A stretch of 38,889 nt of DNA from Elusimicrobiota bacterium. GTDB taxonomy: Bacteria; Elusimicrobiota; Elusimicrobia; UBA1565; UBA9628. Location: NCBI GenBank assembly GCA_030696455.1, contig JAUYSH010000069.1, forward strand, positions 1-38,889, written 5' to 3'. The translations under genes and the position numbers were made by a program. The notes under the pieces were generated by a model. The model saw only the letters and a list, made by a program, of their open reading frames with translations. It searched no databases and was not told the DNA's origin. This document shows, in pieces, positions 24,908 to 33,431 of this stretch. Numbering within the stretch: the stretch's first letter is position 1; every line of letters begins with the position of its first letter.

Positions 24908-26077
24908 ATGTACAAACGCCTGCTCGAACCGGTGCTCGCCGCGTTGGCGAGGCAATATCCGGTCGTGACGATCACGGGCCCTCGGCAGAGCGGCAAGACC
25001 ACTCTCTGCCGGCGGGTGTTCCCCGGCAAGGCGTATGTGAGCCTGGAGAATCCCGATACCCGCAGGCTCGCCATCGAGGACCCCCGCGGTTTTTTGTCCG
25101 GCTATCCAGACGGCGCCATCCTCGATGAGGTCCAGCGCGCGCCGGAGCTGCTGTCCTACCTGCAGGAGGTGGTGGACAAGGACCCTCGCAAAGGCGTATT
25201 CATCCTGACCGGAAGCCAGCAGTTCGAAATCATGAGCCGCGTCACCCAGTCCCTTGCCGGCCGAACGGCTCTTTTGAAACTGCTGCCGCTGAGCCTGGAA
25301 GAGTTGCCACGCGCGCGGCGGGCCATGTCCGTCGACCGCCTCATGTTTTCCGGGTTTTATCCGCGCGTGCACAAGGAGGGCCTGGACCCGGCCGGCTTCT
25401 ACGGCGACTACCTGGAAACCTGCGTAGAGCGTGACCTTCGCCAACTCGTGTCGGTCAAGGATCTCAACACCTTCCAACGCTTCGTGCGCCTGTGCGCGGG
25501 CCGCGTCGGAGGATTGCTCAACCTCCATTCGCTGGGTAACGACGCGGGAGTGTCCCATACGACGGCCCGGGCCTGGGTCACGCTGCTTCAGGCCGGTTAC
25601 ATCGTCTTCCTGCTGGAACCCTATCACGCGAACATACGCAAACGTCTGGTTAAAACACCCAAGCTCTACTTTTACGATACGGGCCTGGCCTGCCGCCTGT
25701 TGGGCATCGAGAATGAGCGCCAGCTTGCGCGCGATCCCTTGCGCGGGGGCTTGTTCGAAAATCTGGTGGTTCTCGAGGCCCTCAAGCACGGCTTGCACCG
25801 CGGCTTGCGCCCGGAACTATCCTTTTATCGGGACAATGTCGGCAACGAAGTGGACCTGCTCTACGGCCGCGACGCCGACGCCATCCCCATCGAAGTCAAG
25901 GCCGGGGCCACGGTCGCCGGCGATTTTTTCAAAGGCCTGTTCCATTATGCCAAGGTGTTCCCGAAGAGTCCGGGAGGAGTTCTGGTCTACGCCGGAAAAG
26001 AGGAGTACGTCCACCAGGGTGTTAAAATCATCGCACCGCGCGGACTGCACTCGCTCTTGGCGGACCGGACGGACTGA
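24908..26077 (+). CDS. AAA_14/DUF4143 ATPase
   Basis: 389 residues. The N-terminal AAA domain has Walker A GPRQSGKTTLCRR (about residues 24-36), Walker B GAILDEVQRAPELL and sensor-1 ILTGSQQFEIM. The C-terminal DUF4143 region contains KTPKLYFYDTGLACRLLGI, GGLFENLVV and a PD-(D/E)xK-like core (FYRDNVGNEVDLLY, then IPIEVKAG). These proteins are common, often multicopy and horizontally spread; their function is not settled, though a nuclease-like C-terminal domain and links to mobile DNA have been suggested. It has an AT-rich, strong leaderless promoter and is bracketed by 17-base direct repeats between two otherwise convergent genes, so it looks like an insertion. Confidence 0.9.
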   Translation: MYKRLLEPVLAALARQYPVVTITGPRQSGKTTLCRRVFPGKAYVSLENPDTRRLAIEDPRGFLSGYPDGAILDEVQRAPELLSYLQEVVDKDPRKGVFILTGSQQFEIMSRVTQSLAGRTALLKLLPLSLEELPRARRAMSVDRLMFSGFYPRVHKEGLDPAGFYGDYLETCVERDLRQLVSVKDLNTFQRFVRLCAGRVGGLLNLHSLGNDAGVSHTTARAWVTLLQAGYIVFLLEPYHANIRKRLVKTPKLYFYDTGLACRLLGIENERQLARDPLRGGLFENLVVLEALKHGLHRGLRPELSFYRDNVGNEVDLLYGRDADAIPIEVKAGATVAGDFFKGLFHYAKVFPKSPGGVLVYAGKEEYVHQGVKIIAPRGLHSLLADRTD

Positions 26078-26104
26078 GCGCCTCATGGCTGCGGGATCGG
26101 CGAA

Positions 26105-26121
26105 GCCCTCGTCGCCTAGTC
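26105..26121. repeat. Direct repeat, right copy, flanking the ATPase gene
   Basis: GCCCTCGTCGCCTAGTC, identical to 24822-24838. Its CTAG contains the pfk stop codon on the minus strand. Similarity continues imperfectly on both sides. Confidence 0.8.
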
Positions 26122-27213
26122 GCCGAAGCAGGTCCCGACCGCGCGCGCGGCCGCGATCAGGGGATGGTCCTCCGGCACGAGGCGGATCTTGCCCGCCACC
26201 TGCTTGAGCGGCACGGCGATCAGATCGTCTCCCCGAAGGGCGACCATGCCGCCGAAGGTGCCGGCGGCGGCCAGCTCGGCGGCCTTGACCCCGAAGCGGG
26301 TGCAGAGGACGCGGTCGGAGGCCAGCGGGGAGCCCCCGCGCTGGACGTGGCCGAGGACGGTCACGCGCGTCTCCAACCGGAACCGTTTCTCTATAAAACC
26401 CGACAGGGCCTGGCCGACGCCGCCGAGGCGGATCGGATCGGGGCTGGTCGCCTCGGTGCGGGCGACGGTCATCGTCCCCCCCTTGGGCCGGGCGCCCTCG
26501 GCGACGACGAGTATGCTGTAGCGCTTGCCGCGCCGGGCGCGCGCCTTCAAGGCCTCGCCGATCTTCGCGAGGTCGTACGGGATCTCAGGCAGGAGGATGA
26601 CGTCGGCGCCGCCGGCGACGCCGGAGGTCAGCGCCAGCCAGCCCGCGTAGCGTCCCATCACCTCGACGACCATGACCCGGTTGTGGCTCTGGGCGGTGTC
26701 GCGCAGCTTGTCGATGAGGTCGGAGGCGGTCTGCACGGCGGTGTCGAAGCCGAAGGTCTTGTCGGTGCCCGCCAGGTCGTTGTCGATGGTCTTGGGCACG
26801 CCGACGATGCCCAGGCCCATGTCCGAGAGCTTGCGTGCGCTGGCCATGGTCCCGTCCCCGCCGATGATGACCAGCCCCGAGAGCTTGTGGCGGCGGCAGC
26901 TGGCGGCGGCCTTGGCCGAGCGGTCGTGGTAGGTCAGCTTGCCCCGGTTCAGCTCGGCCCAGCGGAAGGGGTCGTGGGTGTTGGAGGTTCCCAGGATGGT
27001 GCCGCCGCGGGCGAGTATGCCGGACACGTCGTCGTTGCGCAGGCGCACGGCGCGGCCGGTGACCAGGCCGTGATAGCCGTCGCGGAAGCCGATCACGTCC
27101 ATGCCGTAGTCGTTGAGGGCGGTCTTGACCACGGCGCGGATGACCGCGTTGAGCCCGGGGCAGTCCCCTCCCCCCGTCATGATCCCCAAAGTCTTTTTCT
27201 TTTTGGCCGCCAT
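26116..27213 (-). CDS. pfkA: 6-phosphofructokinase, ATP-type of the Lys124 group
   Basis: Phosphorylates fructose 6-phosphate, glycolysis. 365 residues. Motifs: LGIMTGGGDCPGLNAVIRAVV at the N-terminus, IIGGDGTMASA, VPKTIDNDLAGTDKTFGFDTA, RVMVVEVMGRYAGWLAL and HVQRGGSP. GGDG (Gly at E. coli position 104) points to ATP as donor, while PKTIDND has Lys where E. coli has Gly124; this combination is typical of group III, actinobacterial-like enzymes. The start is placed at the second ATG (27213; MAAKKKKTLG) because TAGTCT ends exactly six bases upstream, like other leaderless genes here; an ATG at 27219 would overlap that spacing. Its 3' end carries a direct repeat. Confidence 0.93.
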   Translation of the reverse strand: MAAKKKKTLGIMTGGGDCPGLNAVIRAVVKTALNDYGMDVIGFRDGYHGLVTGRAVRLRNDDVSGILARGGTILGTSNTHDPFRWAELNRGKLTYHDRSAKAAASCRRHKLSGLVIIGGDGTMASARKLSDMGLGIVGVPKTIDNDLAGTDKTFGFDTAVQTASDLIDKLRDTAQSHNRVMVVEVMGRYAGWLALTSGVAGGADVILLPEIPYDLAKIGEALKARARRGKRYSILVVAEGARPKGGTMTVARTEATSPDPIRLGGVGQALSGFIEKRFRLETRVTVLGHVQRGGSPLASDRVLCTRFGVKAAELAAAGTFGGMVALRGDDLIAVPLKQVAGKIRLVPEDHPLIAAARAVGTCFGD

Positions 27214-27219
27214 GCGCAT

Positions 27220-27225
27220 AGACTA
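27220..27225 (-). promoter_or_regulatory. Candidate -10 for pfkA
   Basis: TAGTCT on the minus strand ends six bases before the ATG at 27213; no ribosome binding site is present. Confidence 0.45.
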
Positions 27226-27244
27226 GCCCCTCAGCGAGGAGGTG

Positions 27245-28036
27245 TCAATGACGCGAGGCTTCGTCGGGGCGGACGGCGAAGGCGGCGTTGAGGGCGATCA
27301 AGGTGAAGGTCGCCAGGAGAAGGCAGACGGAGAGGGCGTTGATCTCGGGAGAGACGCCGAACTTGATCATCGAGTAGATCTTGATGGGCATGGTCACGAT
27401 GCCGATGCCGGCCACGAAGAAGGAAGTGACGAAGTCCTGGAAGCTGACGGTGAAGGACAGGAGGGCCCCGGAGATGATCGCGGGCCGGGCCAGTGGCAAG
27501 GTGACCTTGACGAAGGCCTGCCACTCGGTAGCACCCAGGTCCATCGCGGCGTCTTCCAAAGATGATTCCTGCAGGGAGATCAGGCGCGCGCGCACGGCGG
27601 CGATGGTGTAGGGCAGGCAGATCAGGGCGTGGGAGCAGGCCAAGGCGAAGAAGTCGAGCTCGTAGCCGGCGCGGACGAGGAAGGTGAGTATGCCCACGCC
27701 GAGGGCGACCTCGGGCATCATCAGGGGGACGCTGAGCAAAGCGTCGTAGGCGGAGCGGCCGCGGAAGGGCTTGTGCTTGACCATGGCGTAGGAGGCGAGC
27801 ATGCCGATCACCGCGGCGATGGCGGCCGCCGACAGGGCGAGCTCGACCGAGGTCAGCATCGCGGCCATCATGTCCGTGTTTTGAAACAGGGCGGAGTACC
27901 ACTTGAGCGTGAACCCCTTCCAGACCACGTTGCGGCGGGCGTCGTTGAAGGAGAAGACGAACATCACCGCGAGCGGCAGGTAGAGGAAGCCGAACACCCC
28001 CGCGCAGTAAAGGCCCATCCCCCGGCTCTTCTTCAT
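27245..28036 (-). CDS. potC: Polyamine-type ABC transporter permease PotC
   Basis: Inner-membrane permease of a spermidine/putrescine family importer, 263 residues, about six helices. The permease EAA-loop is SLEDAAMDLGATEWQAFVKVTLPLARPAI; LLSVPLMMPEVALGVGIL is also family-typical. The ATG at 28036 (MKKSRGMGLYCAG) is chosen since it overlaps the potB stop (ATGA) and begins the conserved region; the frame is open further upstream only across potB. Last gene of the potA-potD-potB-potC unit. PotC and PotB pair to make the channel. Confidence 0.94.
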   Translation of the reverse strand: MKKSRGMGLYCAGVFGFLYLPLAVMFVFSFNDARRNVVWKGFTLKWYSALFQNTDMMAAMLTSVELALSAAAIAAVIGMLASYAMVKHKPFRGRSAYDALLSVPLMMPEVALGVGILTFLVRAGYELDFFALACSHALICLPYTIAAVRARLISLQESSLEDAAMDLGATEWQAFVKVTLPLARPAIISGALLSFTVSFQDFVTSFFVAGIGIVTMPIKIYSMIKFGVSPEINALSVCLLLATFTLIALNAAFAVRPDEASRH

Positions 28037-28893
28037 GCCTTCTCCCAGCGCTGGTACAGCCACAGGCCGCCGACGAGGCCGGCGAGGAGCAAGGAGGTGA
28101 GGGCGGAGCCGAAGGGCCAGTCCTGGGCCATCATGAACTGGTTCGAGATGAGGTTGCCGAGCAGGTAGTAGCGCGGGCCGCCGAGGATCTCCACGGTCAG
28201 GAAGTCGCCCAGGCAGGGGATGAAGGTGAGCAGGCAGGCGGCGACGACGCCCGGCAGGGAGAGCGGCAAGGTGACCTTGCGAAAGGCCGTCCAGCGCCCC
28301 GCGCCGAGGTCGTAGGCCGCCTCGACGACGGAGCGCGGGACCTTGTCGAGCGAGGCGTACAGGGGCAGGACCGCGAACGGCAGGTAGAAGTAGACGAGGC
28401 CGAGCAGGATCGCGAACGGGGTGTACAGGAAGCCGATGGGCTCGGAGAGGAAGCCGAAGCGGATCAAGTTCGCGTTGATGAGGCCCTCTTTCCCCAATAC
28501 TATCATCCAAGAATAGTAGGCGACGAGGCAGGAGCTCCAGAACGGGACCATCAGACCGACGAGCATGATGTTGCGCCAGCGCCCGGCGCGAAAGGAGAGG
28601 TAGTAGGCCACCGGATAGCCGATGAGCAGGCACAGGACCGTGGTCGCCGCGGCGAAGGCGAAGGTCCGCAGCAGCACGGGAAGATACTTGGGATCGAAGG
28701 CGCGGGCGTAGTTGTGGAAGCCGAACTCCCAGACGATGGTCCCGTAAGGGCCGTTGGTTGCGAAGGACAGGACGATGAGGCCCAAGGCGGGGATGACGAG
28801 CAGGAACAGCAGCCAGAACGAGGCCGGGGCCAGCAGGAGATGGGTGGCCAGCGGCGTGCGGCCGCCGAGCAGCCAGGACAGGGCGCGGCTCAC
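28033..28893 (-). CDS. potB: Polyamine-type ABC transporter permease PotB
   Basis: 286 residues, about six transmembrane helices. The EAA loop VVEAAYDLGAGRWTAFRKVTLPLSLPGVVAAC contacts the PotA ATPase. It begins at a GTG overlapping the potD stop by one base and ends in an ATGA overlap with potC, so the four genes are translationally coupled. WEFGFHNYARAFDP and VAYYLSFRAGRWRN are typical of this permease family. The substrate cannot be fixed from sequence; spermidine or putrescine is the family default. Confidence 0.94.
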   Translation of the reverse strand: MSRALSWLLGGRTPLATHLLLAPASFWLLFLLVIPALGLIVLSFATNGPYGTIVWEFGFHNYARAFDPKYLPVLLRTFAFAAATTVLCLLIGYPVAYYLSFRAGRWRNIMLVGLMVPFWSSCLVAYYSWMIVLGKEGLINANLIRFGFLSEPIGFLYTPFAILLGLVYFYLPFAVLPLYASLDKVPRSVVEAAYDLGAGRWTAFRKVTLPLSLPGVVAACLLTFIPCLGDFLTVEILGGPRYYLLGNLISNQFMMAQDWPFGSALTSLLLAGLVGGLWLYQRWEKA

Positions 28894-29951
28894 TAGGCGA
28901 CCTTAACGTCGGCCCAGGTCTTGCTCCACAGCTCGCTTTGCTCGCTGTCGAGGACATGGTGCAGCTGGAGCTTCTTCATCACCGCCGGCGTGGGGTACAC
29001 GCGGGGGTCGTTGAGGAGTTCCTTGTCGATCTTGGGCTGGGCGGCCAGGTTGGGCGTCGCGTAGCGCACGGAGTTGGCGATGCCGGCGGCCACGTCCGGC
29101 TCGAGCAGGTAGTCGATGAGGCGGAGGGTGTCGGCGCGGTGGCGCGCGCCGCGCATCATCGCCAGGCAATCCACCCACATATAGGTCCCCTCCTTGGGGA
29201 TGACGTAGTCCAGGTCGGGGTTCTCGCGCGCGGTCTGGAACAGGTCCCCGGACCAGGTCATGGCCAGATCGATCTCGCCGGCGACGAGGCTGTTGAGGTA
29301 GGAGGCGCTCGAGTACTGCTTGACCAGGGGCTTTTGCTTGACCAGCAGCTCGCGGATCTTCTTGAAGTCCTCGGGGTCGCGGGTCGTCTGCGGTATGTTC
29401 AGCAACTGCATGGCGACGGAGATGCAGTCGCGCACGTTGTCGAGCATGGAGACGCGGTCCTTGTACTGCGGGTCCCACAGGTCGCGCCAGGAGGTCGGCG
29501 CCTTCTTGATCCTTTTGCGGTTGTAGGCGATGCCGGTCGTGCCCCACAGGTAGGGCACGGTGGTCTCCTCGGGATCGTAGACGGGGCTGCGGAAGCGCGG
29601 GCCCAGGTTGCCGCGGTTCTTGAGCTCGGCGGCGGGGATGGGCTCGATGAGGTTCAAGGCGCGGAAGCGCGGGATGTGGTAGTCGCCGACGACGATCAGG
29701 TCGTAGCCGCGCGCGCCGGCGCGCAGCTTGGTGAACATCTCGTCCTCGTCGGCGAACAGGTCGTAGCGGACCGCGACGCCGGTGCGCTTGGTGAACTCCG
29801 GCAAGGTGTCCTTGCCGATGTAGTTCGACCAGTTGAAGAAGTTGACGACCTTCTCGTCGCTCGAGCGGCGGCAGGCGGCCAGCAAGGACGGGATGAGAGG
29901 GGCCAGGATCGCCGCCTTGAGAAAGCCCCGTCGCGAGATCGGCTCAGTCAT
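28893..29951 (-). CDS. potD: Spermidine/putrescine-type substrate-binding lipoprotein PotD
   Basis: 352 residues. The N-terminus carries both a twin-arginine motif (SRRGFLKAAIL) and a lipobox (LLAAC, Cys27), so it is predicted to be exported folded by Tat and then lipidated, which tethers the receptor to the membrane. The family core begins VVNFFNWSNYIGKDTLPEFTKRTGV and includes YDLIVVGDYHIPRF, YLWGTTGIAYN, LAMTWSGDLFQ and EGTYMWVDCLAM; the aromatic and acidic residues here resemble the polyamine pocket. It overlaps potA by eight bases; GGAGGAAGACC provides the ribosome site. Confidence 0.93.
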   Translation of the reverse strand: MTEPISRRGFLKAAILAPLIPSLLAACRRSSDEKVVNFFNWSNYIGKDTLPEFTKRTGVAVRYDLFADEDEMFTKLRAGARGYDLIVVGDYHIPRFRALNLIEPIPAAELKNRGNLGPRFRSPVYDPEETTVPYLWGTTGIAYNRKRIKKAPTSWRDLWDPQYKDRVSMLDNVRDCISVAMQLLNIPQTTRDPEDFKKIRELLVKQKPLVKQYSSASYLNSLVAGEIDLAMTWSGDLFQTARENPDLDYVIPKEGTYMWVDCLAMMRGARHRADTLRLIDYLLEPDVAAGIANSVRYATPNLAAQPKIDKELLNDPRVYPTPAVMKKLQLHHVLDSEQSELWSKTWADVKVA

Positions 29952-31059
29952 GGTCTTCCTCCAGGATGTAGACGTCCTCGGGCTGCACGGCGGCGATGAC
30001 GGGCACGTCCAGGTCGTCGTGGACCGCGTAGCGGTCGCCGCCGGCCCAGGCGATGGTCAGGCGCTCGGGGGCCTTCTTGAACATCTGCAGATAGATCTGG
30101 CAGGCGTCGCCGAGGAAGACCGTGTCCTTGAGGGTGGCCTCGAAGCGGATCAGGCCGAAGGGAAGCTCGTCTTTATAGAAGACCTTCACGCGCTCGGGCC
30201 TGATGGCGATCTTCACGCGCTTGCCGACGGCGGGAAGGCTTTCATAGGGATCCAGCGGGACATCGAGCTCGTGCTCGCCCTCGAGCATGAGGCGGGCGCG
30301 GCCCTCGGCGCCGGCGAGGACGGTCGCGGAGAAGATGTTGGCGCCGCCGATGAAGTCGGCGACGAAGCTCGTCTTGGGCATCTCGTAGATTTCCCCGGGA
30401 GTGCCGACCTGTTCGATGCGCCCGTGGTTGAAGACGGCGATGCGGTCGGACATCGTCATCGCCTCCTCTTGATCGTGCGTGACGTAGATGAAGGCGATGC
30501 CCAGGCGCTTCTGCAGGCCCTTGAGCTCGAGCTGCATCTCCTTGCGCAGCTTGAGGTCGAGGGCGCCCAGGGGCTCATCCAGGAGCAGCACGGCGGGCCG
30601 TCCGGCGATCGCGCGTGCGAGCGCCACGCGCTGCATCTGGCCGCCGGACAGGGACTGAATGCGGCGGGCCTCGAAGCCGGAGAGCTTGACCATCGATAGC
30701 GCTTCGGGGACGCGCGTCCTGATCTCCGCCTCGGGCACCTTGTCCATGCGCATGCCGAAGGCGATGTTGTCGGCCACCGAAAGGTGCGGGAAAAGGGCGT
30801 AGTGCTGAAAGACGGTGTGCACGTCGCGCTCGTAGGACGGGACGTCGGTGACGTCCACGCCGCTGAGGCGCACGCGCCCGCCGTCGGGAGACTCGAAGCC
30901 GGCGATGATGCGCAAAGTGGTGGTCTTGCCGCAGCCGGAGGGACCGAGCAAGGTCATGAACTCCCCCTTCCGGACGGTCAGGGAGACGTCGTGCAGGACC
31001 GTGGAGGTCCCGAAAGCCTTGTTGAGGGTGGTAACTTCGAGCAGCGCGTCTTCAGGCAC
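29944..31059 (-). CDS. potA: Polyamine-type ABC transporter ATPase PotA
   Basis: 371 residues. Walker A GPSGCGKTTTLRII, Q-loop VFQHYALFPHLSV, signature LSGGQMQRVALARA, Walker B VLLLDEPLGALD, switch HDQEEA; a C-terminal TOBE-like regulatory domain runs from about residue 270. It starts at GTG (31059). A perfect TATAAT on the minus strand ends seven bases upstream with no Shine-Dalgarno sequence, so the importer operon may have its own leaderless promoter even though rocD lies just upstream on the same strand. It powers the PotB/PotC permease. Confidence 0.95.
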   Translation of the reverse strand: MPEDALLEVTTLNKAFGTSTVLHDVSLTVRKGEFMTLLGPSGCGKTTTLRIIAGFESPDGGRVRLSGVDVTDVPSYERDVHTVFQHYALFPHLSVADNIAFGMRMDKVPEAEIRTRVPEALSMVKLSGFEARRIQSLSGGQMQRVALARAIAGRPAVLLLDEPLGALDLKLRKEMQLELKGLQKRLGIAFIYVTHDQEEAMTMSDRIAVFNHGRIEQVGTPGEIYEMPKTSFVADFIGGANIFSATVLAGAEGRARLMLEGEHELDVPLDPYESLPAVGKRVKIAIRPERVKVFYKDELPFGLIRFEATLKDTVFLGDACQIYLQMFKKAPERLTIAWAGGDRYAVHDDLDVPVIAAVQPEDVYILEEDHD

Positions 31060-31066
31060 CGTCGTT

Positions 31067-31072
31067 ATTATA
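31067..31072 (-). promoter_or_regulatory. -10 element for potABCD
   Basis: A perfect TATAAT on the minus strand ends seven bases before the GTG at 31059, next to the rocD stop. No -35 is clear. Confidence 0.5.
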
Positions 31073-32284
31073 CTACGAGGGGAAGTCCACGACGGCTTTT
31101 TTGATGAGGGCGAAGGCTTCCTTGGCCTGGGCCTCGGTGAGGTTCAGGGGAGGCGCGAAGCGGATGGTGTTCTCGTGCGTGTCCTTGGCGAGCAGGCCGA
31201 GCCTCATGAGGCTCTCGACGAGGGGCCGTACGCGCGTCTTGAACTCGAGGGCGAGCATCAGGCCGCGGCCGCGGACATCCTTGAGGTTCGGGTGCTCGAG
31301 GGTTTCGAGCTGGGACTTCAAATAGGCACCGGTCTTGGCCGACTTTTGAGGGAGGCGCTCGTCGAGGATCGCCTTGAGGGCCGCGAGGCCGACGGCGGCG
31401 GCCAGCGGGCTGCCGCCGAAGGTCGAGCCGTGCGTGCCGGGCGTGAAGAGGCCGAGGACCTCGTCGCCGGCGCAGACGGCGGACACCGGGTACAGCCCTC
31501 CCGAGAGGGCTTTCCCGAGGATATACAGGTCGGGCTTGACGTCCTCGTGCTCGCAGGCGAACAGCTTGCCGGTGCGGCCGAGGCCGGTCTGGATCTCGTC
31601 GGCGCACATGAGCACGCGCTTCTCCGAGCAGATCGCGCGCACGGCGGTCAGCCAGCCCTCGGGCGGGATGATGACGCCGGCCTCGCCCTGGATGGGCTCG
31701 AAAAGAAATCCGACGGTGTTCGGACCTATCGCTTTCTCGAGCGCGGCGGCGTTGCCGTAGGGGATGGTCTTGAACCCCGGCGTCGCGGGTCCGAAGCCCT
31801 CGGAGGAGGACCGGTCGCTGGAGAAGCCGACGATGGTGGTGGTGCGGCCGTGGAAGTTCTCGGAGCAGACGATGATCTCCGCCTTGCCCGCGGGCACGTT
31901 CTTGCTGCGGTAGCCCCACAGGCGCATGGCCTTGATCGCGGTCTCGACGGCCTCCGCGCCGGAGTTCATCGGCAAGGCGCGCTCCATGCCGGTGGCCTTG
32001 CACAGCAGCTCCAGGAAGGGCCCGAGGCGCTCGTTGTGGAACGCGCGAGAGGTCAAGGCCACCAGGCCGAGCTGCTTCTTGGCGGCGGCGACGATCTTGG
32101 GGTGGTTGTGCCCCTGATTGAGGGCGGAGTAGGCCGAGAGGAAGTCGAAGTAGCGCTTGCCCTCCACGTCCCAGACGAAGGGCCCCCTGGCGCGCGCGAC
32201 GACGACGGGCAGGGGATGATAGTTGTGCGCGCCGTACTTGTCGGCGAGGGCGATGTGGCGGTCGGTCTTGGACGTCATGGGCAT
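31073..32284 (-). CDS. rocD: Ornithine aminotransferase (ornithine-oxo-acid transaminase)
   Basis: Pyridoxal-phosphate class III aminotransferase converting ornithine and 2-oxoglutarate to glutamate-5-semialdehyde and glutamate. 403 residues. KYGAHNYHPLPVVVARA, FLSAYSALNQGHNHPKIV, LPMNSGAEAVETAIKAMRLWGY and FHGRTTTIVGFSSD are diagnostic; the PLP lysine is in YILGKALSGGLYPVSA and the phosphate Asp in MCADEIQTGLGRTG. The first ATG (32284; MPMTSKTDRHIALADKYG) is used because an extended -10 ends five bases upstream. It lies beside a Pot importer, consistent with use of polyamine or arginine-derived nitrogen. Confidence 0.95.
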   Translation of the reverse strand: MPMTSKTDRHIALADKYGAHNYHPLPVVVARARGPFVWDVEGKRYFDFLSAYSALNQGHNHPKIVAAAKKQLGLVALTSRAFHNERLGPFLELLCKATGMERALPMNSGAEAVETAIKAMRLWGYRSKNVPAGKAEIIVCSENFHGRTTTIVGFSSDRSSSEGFGPATPGFKTIPYGNAAALEKAIGPNTVGFLFEPIQGEAGVIIPPEGWLTAVRAICSEKRVLMCADEIQTGLGRTGKLFACEHEDVKPDLYILGKALSGGLYPVSAVCAGDEVLGLFTPGTHGSTFGGSPLAAAVGLAALKAILDERLPQKSAKTGAYLKSQLETLEHPNLKDVRGRGLMLALEFKTRVRPLVESLMRLGLLAKDTHENTIRFAPPLNLTEAQAKEAFALIKKAVVDFPS

Positions 32285-32289
32285 GGGCG

Positions 32290-32298
32290 ATTCTATCA
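32290..32298 (-). promoter_or_regulatory. Extended -10 for rocD
   Basis: TGATAGAAT on the minus strand; its TGA is the stop codon of the upstream gene and the hexamer ends five bases before the ATG at 32284. Confidence 0.5.
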
Positions 32299-32682
32299 AA
32301 TACCGTCGGCCCGGCCCGGCGCCGGGAGCAGGGCGCGGCCGCCGGCGAGGCGCAGACCGAAGACGACGAGGAAGACGCCGGGGATCCAGGGCCGGCCTAG
32401 GCTCGAGGCGACGACGAGCACGCCCAGGCCGATCGTGAAGTCGAGCATCGGGCCGCCGTGGAAGACGCGCCCCTTCGCCGTCGCATAGAAGATGTAGGCG
32501 TAGCCGCTGACGACGAGTGCCACGAACTGGGCATAGTAGAGCCGGCTCCACGCCTGACCGCTGAGCGTGCCCGGGTTCGGGCCGTACGCCGACAGCCAGG
32601 TCATCGCCAGCGGGGCCAGCGAGAGGGCGCCGAAGCCCGCGCACAGAAGGCCTAAGCGGCTCCTCTGCTTGGCGGGGCTCAC
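32296..32682 (-). CDS. Small hypothetical membrane protein
   Basis: 128 residues with about four hydrophobic segments (GLLCAGFGALSLAPLAMTWL; LYYAQFVALVVSGYAYIFYA; FTIGLGVLVVASSL; IPGVFLVVFGLRLAGG). No family is recognised. The start overlaps the stop of the upstream gene (32679-32682). The stop overlaps the rocD promoter. Its place in the transporter and aminotransferase block suggests an accessory membrane role, but there is no direct evidence. Confidence 0.65.
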   Translation of the reverse strand: MSPAKQRSRLGLLCAGFGALSLAPLAMTWLSAYGPNPGTLSGQAWSRLYYAQFVALVVSGYAYIFYATAKGRVFHGGPMLDFTIGLGVLVVASSLGRPWIPGVFLVVFGLRLAGGRALLPAPGRADGI

Positions 32683-33431
32683 AGCTCACCCTCGGCGCGG
32701 ACGGGCGCCTCCTTGATGCCGGTGGCGTAGATGAGGTAGAGGATCCCCAGGACCATGACGATCAACGCGGCGCCGACCTGGAGCTTGCGCTCCTTGGTCC
32801 AGAACACGATCTCGGGCGGGGTGAGCTGGGCGATCGGGGCGGGCTTGAGGTGCTCGGGCTCGGCGTGGGGCCTCTCGATCAAAGCGATCCCCGACGCCCC
32901 CGTCACCGGCTTCGGCGCCGGCGGCGGCGCGGCGGCGGGCGCGGCGGCGGGCGGCTCCTCCTGCTTCGGCTCGAGGCGCTTGAGCGTGGAGAAGCGGCCG
33001 TCGGCGCGAACCGCGTTGGAGGCGAAGCGGGAGTCCATGGCCCGGTCCTGCAGCCGCGGCATCGGCTTCTTCTTCGCGGCCCGCGCGGCGGGCGGCGGCG
33101 GAGGCGGAGGCGCCTCGTAGCGGGGCGGCGCCTCCTCCCCGGAGACGCCGACGACCTCCGTGCCGGTGCGGCTGAGCCCCGGCTCCGGCTTGAGCATCAT
33201 GCTCGAGGGCGCCGGAGCGGACTGACGTTTGACGCCGTCCGGCAGGAGAAGAGCGATCTCCGGGGCGGGCTCGGGCGCCGGGGCCGGCGCGGCGGGCCGC
33301 GCCGCTTCGCGGCGGAACTCGATCACGTTCTGCAGGCAGAACATGGCCGCCATCCCGGCCAGCACGGCGGCGGCGACCTGCGCGAAGCGCCCCTTCCGGG
33401 AGGCGTTCCGGCGCGGGTTAAGCTCAGGCAT
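32679..33431 (-). CDS. Hypothetical two-helix membrane protein with Pro/Ala-rich middle
   Basis: 250 residues. One hydrophobic helix near the N-terminus (about 16-32, QVAAAVLAGMAAMFCLQ) and one near the C-terminus (about 221-241, AALIVMVLGILYLIYATG) bracket a Pro/Ala-rich, basic and acidic linker of about 180 residues, including PPPPPPPAA. The topology would place the linker on one side of the membrane. There is no enzyme motif. Overlaps the class III aminotransferase by eight bases and the following small membrane gene by four, so it belongs to the same transcript. Unknown function. Confidence 0.6.
   Translation of the reverse strand: MPELNPRRNASRKGRFAQVAAAVLAGMAAMFCLQNVIEFRREAARPAAPAPAPEPAPEIALLLPDGVKRQSAPAPSSMMLKPEPGLSRTGTEVVGVSGEEAPPRYEAPPPPPPPAARAAKKKPMPRLQDRAMDSRFASNAVRADGRFSTLKRLEPKQEEPPAAAPAAAPPPAPKPVTGASGIALIERPHAEPEHLKPAPIAQLTPPEIVFWTKERKLQVGAALIVMVLGILYLIYATGIKEAPVRAEGEL

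Noticed and set aside
28037-28957. Longer N-terminus for PotC
   Set aside because: It overlaps potB in another frame; the ATGA overlap at 28033-28036 is the natural start.
32285-32689. Longer N-terminus for ornithine aminotransferase
   Set aside because: The extension is an out-of-frame reading of two membrane-protein genes; the conserved region begins at MPMTSKTDRH.
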